Source: Auanema rhodensis (lineage: Eukaryota; Nematoda; Chromadorea; Rhabditida; Rhabditidae). From it: DNA of 64,000 bases. The DNA lies in the NCBI GenBank assembly GCA_964057225.1, contig OZ059898.1, positions 7,874,001 through 7,938,000 on the forward strand. Direction: 5' to 3'. Below are positions 10,213 through 20,520 of the stretch, piece after piece. The notes under the pieces were generated by a model. It was not told where the DNA came from. It made no database searches and worked only from the letters and a program-made list of their open reading frames with translations. A program made the translations under genes and the position numbers. The stretch's first letter is position 1. Each line of letters starts with the position of its first letter.

Positions 10213-12293
10213 AAAATTAAACTGTATGTAAAAAAAATTGTATGTGACGCATTATCACGATATTTGGAAGATGAAATCAACGAAGCAAAACCACCAGCAA
10301 AGAAGAAAAACGAAAGAAAAACGACGGAAGATACTATTCATCAGATAAACACCTTCACGATAGCAGATATTCGATCAGTTCAGAATCAATCAAATTGGAT
10401 AAAAGAAACTATGGATAAAATAAAGAATAATACAGCTGGACGACAACTGACGGACAGATATATTGTGTACAACGATGTACTATACTCAAAACCAAAAACA
10501 GGCCTACAAGTACCACGAACAATTTTACCACGAGAAGAACACATAATTAATCCAATTATGAAGAAATTTCATGAAGATCCGACACTCGGAGCTCATCTAG
10601 GAATAAACAAAACAATGGACTCAATATCAAGACGATTTACATGGACTGGAATGCAAGAAGACATTACAAACTACATCAACAGATGTCTTGCTTGTGCGAA
10701 AAGATAGAACAACCCTCACGAAGCAACGGTGGAACCAATGAAAAATTTTCCAACATCAACAAAACCATGTCAAAGAGTACACATGGATATACTCGGACAT
10801 TGCCTAGGACAGAACAAGAAAACAGATATGTTCTTTCAATCCAAGATTCTTTTTCAAAATGGATAATCGCAATTCCGCTAATCAGACAAACATCAGGAGA
10901 AATTATATCGGCTATCGAAAAATATCTCTTCTATGTTTTTGGACCACCTGTCACTATCATCACAGACAATGGATCTAATGTTATTTCAAACGATTTCACC
11001 ACTATGTGCAGTAATTTTGTAACTACACACCCCACTACTATGCCGTATTACAAAAACGCTAACGGACAAGTAGAAAGATTACATCGGACGATCGAAGAAG
11101 CATTAACAGCCTACGTTAATGACGAACAAAACGATTGGGATAAGATACTTCCGAAGATTATTTTTACACTCAACATATTACCAAACGCCACCACTAAAAC
11201 ATCACCATACGAATGTTTGTTTGGACAAGTAGCACGTCTACCCATTGACAAAAACTTGGAAACACCGGAAGAACAAAATATCACGGATCAGCTCAAAAAC
11301 TTGAGAGATATTCAAGAAAAAGTCAAGGAAAAGATTGCCACCGATGAAGAAAGAATGAAGCAGAAATACGATCAAGCACATAGGACAAAAGAAAGAATAT
11401 TAGATATAGGAGATCGAGTATTTGTACAAAGAGCGAACCCAAGCAACAAATTACAAATACGAAGAGATGGACCTTACTGGATAGTGACAATTGAAGGAAA
11501 CAACATCAGCATAACGGATCAAGATGGAAATATTATAAAAGCTCACAAAAATAACATACGTTATTTTCCACCAGACGATAATCTTATATCAACAAGAAAT
11601 AATGAAGAAGAGGAAGAAGAAGACCAAGACATAGCAAACGAAGAAGAAGAAGAAGAAGAAGAAGAAGAAGAAGCAAGTTGGAATAATCTGGATGTATGGG
11701 AACAAACCAATAATACGGAAAATAACAACAACTGTTACCCAACAGGCAGTCCAGATACTCTCGCGCAACTGTTACCTATCACTGGGAATAACAGAGGAGT
11801 AAACGAAGAAGAAATTGAACATAATTCAGAAAAACCTGACGACCTTGCTATAGCAAGAGGAATAACAAATTCTAATATACAATTAGAAGATGAATCAACA
11901 ACAATCGACAGAATTCAAGAAGACCTCAGACAGCTGACACCTTTCTCTCAAGAAGAAGGTTCTAATCAAAACGATATAGAAGATAATAACGCAAAAACAT
12001 ACGAAAAGCTACGAGATCAATTCAAGAATGAAAACAGAAAGGAACTATTTGAGGACAGAAACAAAAACTCACCAACAATCAGAAATTGGAACACTACACT
12101 TGCCGCAGCACTAGGAATAGGAAATGAAAACTCACACCCGTATCATGTTAAACTACAACCCAAAAGAAAAACACAAGACGAAGAAATCAGGAATAATGGA
12201 GAATTGGAACTACATGGAAAAGCGGATCAAAGCAAAAAGCAGCAGAATAAATCTCCAACGCAAAACAAAGGAGAACAAGTACGAAACTTTTAA
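10213..12293 (+). pseudogene. Ty3/gypsy integrase with acidic C-terminal extension (gypsy B)
   Basis: The end of RNase H (CDALSRYLEDE) leads into an H2C2 zinc-binding region ending CLACAKR, a stop TAG at 10705-10707, the first catalytic Asp in VHMDILGH, then a one-base frameshift near 10797. From there the frame is open to 12293: SIQDSFSKWIIAIP, second Asp in ITDNGSN and Glu in NGQVERLH, giving a full DDE set across the breaks. Beyond the core lie a poly-Glu tract from a GAA repeat (about 11600-11680) and a tail of roughly 200 residues. Its segment SPTIRNWNTTLAAALG matches PPTIKKWSSALKLALG in element C, so the tail is a conserved family feature. Confidence 0.85.
11638..11675 (+). repeat. (GAA)n coding microsatellite
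   Basis: In-frame GAA repeat encoding a glutamate run after the integrase core. Confidence 0.9.
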
Positions 12294-12496
12294 TTAACTA
12301 ACAAAAATCGTAGAATTGTAAAAATAATTTTTCTTTCTTTCGTATAGTACATTAAACATAAGACATAGATCAAAAACCACCGAAATTCTAATTTCTATCC
12401 TTTAATTTTAACAAATTGTAACAATCACTGCAAAAACAAACTATATAAAGAGAAAAATTTTGATAGCGAAAAATTCAAAAACACTTTTTACTCAAA

Positions 12497-13216
12497 ATGA
12501 CCTCCTCTCTCGCCAACGTCACACTCTCTACATTCCTCGCAACTCCAACACCACTGGTCCCTCTATCGACCACTATTGAGCAAGAATGGATAGAGGTAGA
12601 AAACCTTCGCGAAGGTCTTCTACCTATCAACTGCATGAAGCCGAACTTAGGACCTATAATAAGCCTCCAAACGAGCAAATTGGAAAAGAAGACACAGCAC
12701 ATCCTATTTATGATGGAACTATTGGAGCAAAAAACCAAAAACTATAAGGAAAACGATCTGAAGGAGCTTCGCCAGCATCAAAAAAAATGGACAGAAGGAT
12801 GCTCTCTCAGCCAGAAAGAGAACAGAATCCGACACATAATGCTGGGACAACCCGCCAGAACGCAGACCACAGCTGACATCTACAAAGCAATGCCGACGTG
12901 GATAACACAGATGACACAACAAGCTGTAGGAAATAGCGGAACCGAAGAAGAAGCATCGTGGATAGAGATAGGGCAAGACCTATCAGTAGTAATCAAAAAA
13001 CTACTGACAAAAAGGACTACCAACATGTCCGCATCAAAAAGAAAGGCAAAAGCAGTTAGCCAAACCATCAGAACAATGGAGCTGCTTGGACTAGCATCAA
13101 TGACAGAAACGATCCAGGAAATTTACCAACTGGCGGATTATAGAAGAGAGGAAAGGTTTAAATCATTTATAAAATTCTATCTCTTAAAATTTTTCTCTTT
13201 ATCAATAGTTTGTTGA
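12497..13216 (+). CDS. Downstream ORF of gypsy B (unknown function, env position)
   Basis: 239-codon open frame starting at ATG 12497, about 200 bp after the integrase frame and ending 105 bp before the 3' LTR. It has no signal peptide or convincing membrane segment until a hydrophobic tail (FIKFYLLKFFSLSI). It is mostly helical, Lys/Glu/Gln-rich, with a few Cys. Element C has an open frame of similar size and position (39976-40578), which argues for a real third gene. It does not look like an envelope protein. I do not recognise a family. The frame survives although the element's gag and pol are broken. Confidence 0.6.
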   Translation: MTSSLANVTLSTFLATPTPLVPLSTTIEQEWIEVENLREGLLPINCMKPNLGPIISLQTSKLEKKTQHILFMMELLEQKTKNYKENDLKELRQHQKKWTEGCSLSQKENRIRHIMLGQPARTQTTADIYKAMPTWITQMTQQAVGNSGTEEEASWIEIGQDLSVVIKKLLTKRTTNMSASKRKAKAVSQTIRTMELLGLASMTETIQEIYQLADYRREERFKSFIKFYLLKFFSLSIVC

Positions 13217-13321
13217 AAAATTTGTTTTATCTCACGCCATTTTATTTTTTTTTTATTTTTCTCTCTTAATTATTATTTGCATATAACAGCTGAGGTCAGC
13301 TGACTTGTATCCGTTGGGGCA

Positions 13322-13748
13322 TGTTACATACATATCTCAAAGGAAAGCAGCTGACCATGGCAGCTGCTATTATAAAACTAATACAGATGGTTTTTAAGCA
13401 ATTCTGAGAATATTCTAGATGCACTTTTTATAAGCTTTGTAACATTTTGTGTAAACTGAGTAGGAGTTGTATGGATATATAAACCTGAGTCCTCAAGACT
13501 CAGGCATCTCATTATCTCATTATCTTATTTTCTCTTTATCTCATCATCATCTCTTTATATTCTCTTTCCTAACTCTAGCTTAAATCTTTGTATAATTATA
13601 TTATAATGCGAACAATAAACCTTTATATATTTCATCTCTTGTTTCTTATTTCACCTTACATTACACACTTATATTTAAAATCATACTCATCTTCTCATAG
13701 TCTGTTTGGATCTCTCAACTTGGAACCATTGAGAATCTAAATGGAACG
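13322..13748 (+). repeat. Right (3') LTR of gypsy element B
   Basis: 427 bp, TGTTACATAC to ATGGAACG, followed by the CTGT target duplication. It differs from the left LTR in a few bases, e.g. around 13590-13605. Confidence 0.93.
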
Positions 13749-14091
13749 CTGTGCAACAGCTCTTATCAGTTATCTGTCGATAACTAATTCCTTGCACCTC
13801 CAGTAACACCGTGGTATATGAGGTTCTGTAGATATGCTCGTACATCGGGGAGCTCCGAGTGTCGGATCTTCATGAACACAGAGGTCGTTAAGAATGTCAA
13901 GGAAGCGAGAGTATCTCTGAGACAACTTCTCAGAGAAAGATGGTCGAGATGGTCACAGAAGCTTTCTGTACCGGGCTAAGCACGACTCCTCAACTCCTCG
14001 ATAACTTCGCCTTGCTATGGCGCCCAAGATAAGCATGCTTCAAAGTCAAAAAAGGAATGTTAAATTCAAATTTAATTAGGAAAAACAAAAA

Positions 14092-14209
14092 GCTTACGGC
14101 ACCCGGGATTCCCAAGCCTTCTCCGATTCAAGTACTAACCGGGCCCAACGCTGCTTGACTTGCCAGATCGGACGGGATGGCGTACTTTCAACGTGGTATG
14201 GTAGTAAGC
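14092..14209 (-). rRNA. 5S rRNA: 5S rRNA, diverged copy
   Basis: 118 bp with about four substitutions from consensus, including one near the 5' end (GCTTACTACC). Confidence 0.85.
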
Positions 14210-14565
14210 GATGCTATTCCTCTATTAGTGTATCTAGTACCTACCGCCATGCTACGGCTGTGCAACAGATCTTATCGTTCATCAGTCGATAACTGATTCC
14301 TTGCACCTCCAGTAACACCGTGGTATATGAGGTTCTGTAGATATGCTCGTACATCGTGGTCGTTAAGAATGTGAAAGAAGCGAGAGTATCTCTGAGACAA
14401 CTTCTCAGAGAAAGATGGTCGAGATGGTCACAGAAGCTTTCTGTACCGGGCTAAGCACGACTCCTCAACTTCTCGATAACTTCGCCTTGCTATGGCGACC
14501 AAGATAAGCATGCTTCAAAGTCAAAAAGGAATGTTAAATTCAAATTTAATTAGGAAAAACAAAAA

Positions 14566-14683
14566 GCTAACGGCACCCGGGATTCCCAAGCCGTCTCCGA
14601 TCCAAGTACTAACCGGGCCCAACGCTGCTTGACTTGCCAGATCGCACGGGATGGCGTACTTTCAACGCGGTATGGTCGTGAGC
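14566..14683 (-). rRNA. 5S rRNA: 5S rRNA, diverged copy (likely pseudogene)
   Basis: 118 bp with about five substitutions, one in each strand of terminal helix I. Confidence 0.8.
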
Positions 14684-15040
14684 GATGCAATTCCTCTATT
14701 AGTGTATCTAGTACCTACCACCATGCTACGGCTGTGCAACAGCTCTTATCGTTCATCAGTCGATAACTGATTCCTTGCACCTCCAGTAACACCGTGGTAT
14801 ATGAGGTTCTGTAGATATGCTCGTACATCGGGGTCGTTAAGAATGTCAAAGAAGCGAGAGTATCTCGGAGACAACTTCTCAGAGAAAGATGGTCGAGATG
14901 GTCACAGAAGCTTTCTGTACCGTGCTAAGCACGACTCCACAACTCCTCAATAACTTCGCCTTGCTATGGCGACCAAGATAAGCAAGCTTCAAAGTCAAAA
15001 AAGGAATGTTAAATTCAAATTTAATTAGGAAAAACAAAAA

Positions 15041-15158
15041 ACTTACGACACCCGGGATTCCCAAGCCGTCTCCCATCTAATTACTAACCGGGCCCAACGC
15101 TGCTTGACTTGCCAGATCGCACGGGATGGCGTACTTTCAACGCGGTATGGTCGTGAGC
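15041..15158 (-). pseudogene. 5S rRNA pseudogene
   Basis: 118 bp with about nine substitutions, several in the terminal helix and the C-box region, so folding and promoter function are both doubtful. Confidence 0.8.
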
Positions 15159-15515
15159 GATGCAATTCCTCTATTAGTGTATCTAGTACCTACCACCATG
15201 CTACGGCTGTGCAACAGCTCTTATCGTTCATCAGTCGATAACTGATTCCTTGCACCTCCAGTAACACCGTGGTATATGAGGTTCTGTAGATATGCTCGTA
15301 CATCGTGGTCGTTAAGAATGTGAAAGAAGCGAGAGTATCTCTGAGACAACTTCTCAGAGAAAGATGGTCGAGATGGTCACAGAAGCTTTCTGTACCGGGC
15401 TAAGCACGACTCCTCAACTTCTCGATAACTTCGCCTTGCTATGGCGACCAAGATAAGCAAGCTTCAAAGTCAAAAAAGGAATGTTAAATTCAAATTTAAT
15501 TAGGAAAAACAAAAA

Positions 15516-15570
15516 ACTTACGACACCCGGGATTCCCAAGCCGTCTCCCATCTAAGTACTAACCGGGCCC
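15516..15570 (-). pseudogene. 5S rRNA 3' fragment cut by BEL element E
   Basis: Residues 64-118 of a diverged 5S gene; the LTR of element E starts directly after GGGCCC. The 5' half of this gene was lost with the truncated other end of the element. Confidence 0.9.
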
Positions 15571-15901
15571 TGTCGCTTGACAATTGGACTTTTACCTCCA
15601 AGTATCAGTCCAAGTATGGAGTTGGTTCGTATGAGTGCGGTATTATGCGTTAAGACAAGTAAAATGAAGAAAGGTTTATTCAACAAATGCAACAACAGTA
15701 AAGTGAATTACAGCAAGTGGATTGATTTTAGAACTTCCTAGAAAATCCTAAAATCAATTCAAAAATTGGTGAGACATAAAAAGTTCTCCCTTTTATAGGG
15801 AGGCACCAGATGGTTCAAGGGGAGGAGAATGTTCTTGCAAAAACAAAGTAAAAATGAGTTACAGTATAAAATTTACATATTTTTTCACGTCGACCGTGAC
15901 A
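15571..15901 (-). repeat. 3' LTR of BEL element E
   Basis: 331 bp, TGTCACGG...AAGCGACA in element orientation, with an AATAAA near 15685. The same LTR family is found at 23591, 23937, 25642, 26437, 29027 and 34465. It is slightly shorter than the others because of a small internal deletion near 15780. Confidence 0.92.
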
Positions 15902-15909
15902 GTCCGCGC

Positions 15910-16395
15910 CTAAAGTCTTCTTTTTTTGTTTGCTGAGCAGAGAGCAAAATGATGATCTGTTCCTTGACAGCGACTACAGGTTATGTTGCACTTGTCCATG
16001 TGTGCGGGGGCCAGGCATTTCACACAGATTCTTAGATGGTTACATCTGAGTGATCTGTGGTGGGCAGTTGAATATACTGGACAGTTGAACGAGCGATGGC
16101 CATCGGCAGGAGTTGATTCACAGAATAGGCATGAGTTAGGGTTCTTTAGGTTGGCTAGATTGTTGGTATTGTTGAGAAGAAGCTGCGATTGCAAATAGAG
16201 TTGGTCAATTTTTGCGTTTAGTTGCTCCAGAGCAGCTTCAATGTTGGAAGCACAAAGACGACTCTTTTCTTCAAGAATAATAATATGCTTCAGTTTTAAC
16301 GGTTCGCTTGGAAGCTGCTCCATATTTGAAAGCTTCAAATCATCGATGATTGATAGGAGGTTATCGTTCATTCTGACCGAAGTAGGTTCGGTCAT
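15910..16395 (-). CDS. Nucleocapsid-like zinc-knuckle protein (element E)
   Basis: 161 aa from ATG at 16395, ending 9 bp before the 3' LTR. The first half is helical (LEEKSRLCASNIEAALEQL). The second half has the zinc-knuckle array of BEL gag: CLFC...GHRSFNC, CVKCLAPAHMDKC, CSRCQGTDHHFALC. The Cys/His spacing matches the gag array of elements A, F and I, although this ORF is separate and at the opposite end of the element. The upstream side joins abruptly to sequence of the antisense gene, so this copy has lost the methyltransferase part present in elements G and H. It may be an auxiliary nucleic-acid-binding protein; this is inference. Confidence 0.75.
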   Translation of the reverse strand: MTEPTSVRMNDNLLSIIDDLKLSNMEQLPSEPLKLKHIIILEEKSRLCASNIEAALEQLNAKIDQLYLQSQLLLNNTNNLANLKNPNSCLFCESTPADGHRSFNCPVYSTAHHRSLRCNHLRICVKCLAPAHMDKCNITCSRCQGTDHHFALCSANKKRRL

Positions 16396-16531
16396 AATGA
16401 TCGTCCGCAACTGAAGTATTTGTGAAATTTATCTCTATTTATACTATATTTTTGTACCTCCCCCTTGAATTTTTCTATTGTTTTCTTTAGATTCAAAAAA
16501 AAATTTTTTTTTATAGTTGTAGTTGTTGCAG

Positions 16532-16887
16532 ATGTCACAAATACCGTATCAGATTGAAGAGGAGATGGGAGAAGACGAGCTCGGTCCATATGAACTATGC
16601 GATCGATGTAAGGCGCAGGACACTCATCGCATACGGGAAGGCCCGGTAAGTATTGTTTTTTATTTATTTATTTATTTATATATTTATATATTTATTTATT
16701 ATTTTTTTTTATCTCAGTATTGTTGCAGATGACGGACGATGAGCTTTATCCGGAGGATGGAGTTGAGCCAACTCGGGAGCAGCTCATATACATGTTCCAG
16801 AGGATGCCGTTGCCTCCCAACTGCAGATTCTGCAGGGCAAAGAATCCCCGTCACCACGAATGTGTGAATTTTTTAAAGTGTTTTTAA
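16532..16887 (+). CDS. Two-exon small CxxC protein gene, antisense within element E
   Basis: Exon 1 is 16532-16645 (38 codons) and exon 2 is 16729-16887 (52 codons plus stop), joined by an 83-bp TTTA-rich intron with gtaag donor and ttgttgcag acceptor. The predicted protein has 90 aa. Both exons begin with ATG after the same acceptor sequence and both end in a similar motif, CDRCKAQDTHRIREG and CRFCRAKNPRHHEC, so the exons look like tandem duplicates of one CxxC-H module, probably zinc-binding. It runs opposite to the retroelement, which is how an intron-bearing passenger can survive an RNA intermediate. Copies occur in element F and, partially, in G. Family not recognised. Confidence 0.6.
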
Positions 16888-18177
16888 ATTGTTCTTATAG
16901 CTAATTAATAAAGTTTTTTTTTCTTTTTTTTTTATTACTACAGTAAGATTAGTGTTTTAATTTTTATTTGTGCTAGACTCAGCTCAGTGTCTAGGATTTC
17001 TGAGCATTTTTCTCATTAATGATGTAATTATCATCACAATTTTTATTATCTGAATGATTAGTTTTTGTATGCTTATGATTATGATTATTATAATGATTGT
17101 TTGTACCCCTATTATATAAGATAATACTGGTATGAAAACAGTTATCAGGAGTAAGCATATCGATAATGCCCAATTTGTTTTAACTACATTCAGAATGTTT
17201 CTCCAGGTGTTAGCATTTGTCACAATGTTGATGATTGTTTTTTCAACATCTGGAATTTCACTATCCCATTGTAAGGTTCTTTGTATGATCATGCGGTGTT
17301 TTTCATTGGCACATGTTACAAAGCATTCTTCATAGATTTCAGAATTCTCTGAGTAATATTCCACAGCTGTAAGTGGCATGTGTGGAGCGCATTCAATCAT
17401 GTATATGTTCTCACTACATTGCATTGTGATCCAAGACTCCTTTTGTGATATACACATGAACTCGGCAACAGCCGTTCTTCTGCAGCTGTGACACCCGGAA
17501 AGTTTTTTAAATTCCGGTCGACAAGGAAAGTCGTACAGGAAGGTTCGAGACGACACATTCCCTTGTAGTTGAAGAACAACAGTTGATTCATCAGTTTGAG
17601 GAATAAGTGTTAATTTGTTTTCTTTCATGGTAATTAGGGTGTTCTTGGTTCATGGGTAATAAGTTTGCCTGATTGAAAATATTATCAGATGGACAGGTAC
17701 ATGTTAGTTCTTCCCTTTTTGATATTTTGCAGTTACACAACCTCAGTATTTTACAAGAGTTAAATTCATTTGTAGTTTGATATTTGGTTTTGCATGCTAC
17801 TTCACTCATAGTATGAGGTTCCATGTAATAACTGTTTAATGTTGATAATGCATATTTGGTGTTTAAATATCGGGTTGGTGGCACAATATGGGAGATTGAG
17901 CTTATATTAAAGTTTGGAAAATTAACAGTGTCGTATGGTTTTAAAAGAATATTAATATTGGCTTTGTGTTTAAATAGATCATACTTTAGCTCTAATGGTA
18001 TATTTATTTCCCACGAATCACATTCTACTATTTCATAAACTATTTCTTTGATTGGTTTAAATTCAGTTTGATAGAATGAGCAACCGTCTTCTAGAGACCA
18101 ACATCCGCAGAAAAGAGAACCACATCGCCTTGCACAACCAACTTGTGTTGGTCCTTCTTTTTTATCAAATTCTTGTA

Positions 18178-19725
18178 CACTGTGGTGCAAAATATTGTAA
18201 CCTCTTTATTTTAACATTTTTTTTTTCAAATGACGTTTTGTTCCAAATCTTTTTGTATTGTTTAGAAGCTTTTAAATTAACAAACATTTTATTATTGAGA
18301 GGAAAATTAATTAACAATATGGATGTGAGAAAAAGTGAAAATATTTTTTTTACAATTTTTGGGCAAAAATGAAGTTAAACAAAAAATTTAAAAAACACAA
18401 TTTTAATATGAAGTAGGACCTCCATTGTTTTCAATTACCTGAGCTAAACGTCTTGGCATGCTTGATGTCAAATTTGAACAGGTTTCAATTGATAGGAGGT
18501 CCCATGCATTTAAAATTGCTGTCCGAAGTTGTCTAGTATTTTCATACTGTCTTCCATCTTCGTACAGCTTTTTAACAAGAATACCCCATAGATTTTCTAT
18601 AGGGTTTAGATCAGGGGAATTGGAAGGCCATTTCAAAACACTAATATTATGTTCATCCAACCATGTTTTTGTGGACCAACTGGCATGGATGGGGGCATTA
18701 TCTTGTTGAAAAATCAAATTTTCACCAGGATAACTGTTGATATAAGGAATCAGACTATCTTGTAGGATAGCCTGATAGTCCTCGGAGTTTAGCGTGTTAG
18801 TTGTGAATTGGATCTGCAACTTTCCCGTTCAGGAAAATGCAGCCCAAACCATAACTGAACCTCCTCCAGCGGTACGCTTTGAGAAGTACCTCGACTCCTT
18901 ACGAAGGTCCCTCCAATAATTATGGACTCCGTCAGGACCATCGAGGTTAAACTTCTTCTCATCAGAAAATATGACCTAGAACAAAGAAATTAAAATCTAA
19001 GTTTTTTATATTCTGTTTACTTTTGTCCACTCTCGCTCCTCATTCTCTTCGGCAAAAATGACCCTATTTCTCTTATGAACAGGGGTCAAAAACGGGGCTT
19101 TCCTCATTTTAGCTCTCTTTATGGTTGTCGCTTGTGACAGAACCTTGCGTACCGTCCATCTCGATACGTTTAAATGCAGTTTGCCTGCAATAGTACTACA
19201 ACTGTTAGTAGAATTAGACGCTAAAAGTATAATTCGCCTCTTATCCCTGTCATTCAAAACAGGCTTCCTACCACAATTTGAACGTCTTGAATTGACGCTA
19301 CCTTCTGATAAAAAGCGGGTCACCGTGCTTCGTGCACGGCCCAGATTCTTGGCAATTGCTCGATGGCTCCAACCCGCGACAGAAAAGGCGTGGATTTGAG
19401 CTTTCTCAGCAACTGACAAGTCTCTGGTTCCGGGCATTATTCAGGTAAAGCCTGAATAAATTTCAAGAATTAGCAAAAATATTCAAAAAATTAAGTTGAA
19501 AGCAAAAAAAATTATTTTAAAGTTTTTTTTGATGATAGTAATGATCGCTGAAAAAAAGGTTTTGTTCATATATCTTTTTTATGACATGCGTTGACACCTT
19601 GCTTTATTTATGGTTTGACACATGTAGAAGTGTTTATTATTTATTTGTGAACATTGTTCAGAAAAATATTGATATTAAAAAAATTTAGATTTTTTTCGAG
19701 AGGTTACTATATTTTGCACCACAGG
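18178..19725 (-). mobile_element. Tc1/mariner-type DNA transposon
   Basis: 1548 bp flanked by TA at 18176-18177 and 19726-19727. The ends are inverted repeats: the left starts CACTGTGGTGCAAAATAT, and the right reads CCTGTGGTGCAAAATAT in reverse complement. They are imperfect only at the outermost bases. It interrupts the env reading frame of element E exactly at a TA, so it arrived after element E. Confidence 0.93.
18403..19437 (-). pseudogene. Tc1-family transposase with one intron, one stop
   Basis: Exon 1 (from ATG 19437) encodes paired helix-turn-helix DNA-binding domains (AGWSHRAIAKNLGRARSTV; GKLHLNVSRWTVRKVL). It joins through an intron of about 50 bp (donor gtaaac, acceptor ttctag, about 18976-19025) to the catalytic part. 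That part contains [37 protein letters not shown] and SPDLNPIENLWG, giving a D-D34-E set. A TGA stop near 18829 follows VMVWAAFS. Tc1 itself also has a single intron. The remaining sequence is well preserved, so this copy was recently inactivated. Confidence 0.87.
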
Positions 19726-20520
19726 TAATTCTCCAATAGGATTTATAGCTTCACAAGTGTGATTACGAGATCCTGTTCCATAATAGGAATATTGAGTTTT
19801 GTATTGAATTGTGCTTTCTCGAGTATAATATAGCGTACTTTTCTGGCAAATGTATTCTGTTGGTTTTTTCGTTATTTCTATTTTACCGATAGATTTATTT
19901 TGGTAAATGAATTCTAAGCAAGCGTCTCTTATGCCTTTATTGAAAATGATTTCATTATCGTATTCTTGATAACAATTTGTTCTATTAATGCAAATTATAT
20001 TTATTGAATGCTTAATATGTGAGTTTGAACAAGATTCCACTGTTATTAATAATACCATGAGTGCTATGGATAATTGTAATGAAGTGAATGATGATGTTCT
20101 CATGTAATTTGGAATTTTAATAGTTTCTGGAATATCATTTTTCCATTTTGGAGTTACATTGTCAAATTTCGTGGTTACTGTGTTTTCCCTTTGTACGACT
20201 ACATCGTCTGAACTTGTTAATATTTTTGAATCAGGTTTTCCACTTCTAACTTCGGTTAGTATTGTTTGCCAATTATCATTTAAAAATTTATACCAATATT
20301 GATCATTTTATGAGCTTTCAATATTCTTTTAAAAATTGCTAATATAGTAAATAATAGCATAATTGGTATGAAAAAAGTTATCAAAGTCGCTAATGAATTA
20401 CATTGTGGGAAATATAATGCTTCCGCTGTTAGCAATTCAGAGGATTGGCATGTAGCCTCAACCGTTGGAATTATTCCAATAAGAGCTACTTTTGGAACAA
20501 TCGTTTTCATTTTATTTTTC

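Larger units (their letters stand above)
7276..13748 (+). mobile_element. Ty3/gypsy LTR retrotransposon B (decayed)
   Basis: The left LTR is 7276-8120 (interrupted by a solo LTR) and the right LTR 13322-13748. The 4-bp target duplication CTGT lies at 7272-7275 and 13749-13752. A PBS-like TGGAGGTTCC follows the left LTR at 8121. The internal region has a long leader, a gag remnant joined to the end of RT, RNase H, a broken integrase with a long C-terminal tail, and a separate downstream ORF. Net LTR length is 427-428 bp with few differences, so insertion was fairly recent despite coding decay. It lies in a 5S spacer. Confidence 0.92.
13749..15570 (-). repeat. 5S rDNA tandem array, diverged block (minus strand)
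   Basis: Three full-length 5S units and the 3' part of a fourth, with a period of 474-475 bp. Both genes and spacers carry many substitutions compared with the other blocks, and one spacer has a short insertion near 13850. This block has escaped homogenisation. Confidence 0.93.
16984..20510 (-). pseudogene. BEL envelope glycoprotein region (element E), split by a Tc1 element
   Basis: Pieces in order: a signal/membrane segment (20280-20510, with ITFFIPIMLLFTILAIF), the start of the second glycoprotein with its own signal peptide (ATG 20103, ALMVLLITVESC), then the Tc1-type insertion at 18178-19725, then Cys-rich ectodomain (17591-18175, ending CNCKISKREELTCTC) and a C-terminal part with a membrane anchor (16984-17628). 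It parallels the Gn/Gc-like env of element I. Glycoproteins of some nematode BEL elements are known to resemble phlebovirus glycoproteins. Frameshifts between the pieces make it a pseudogene. Confidence 0.8.

Noticed and set aside
12497..13216. Gypsy B downstream ORF as an envelope gene
   Set aside because: No signal peptide, no Cys-rich ectodomain and no clear membrane anchor; position alone is not enough.
16535..16890. Passenger CxxC gene as a Nanos zinc-finger relative
   Set aside because: CxxC motifs are present, but the Nanos pattern of two CCHC units with its spacing is not.
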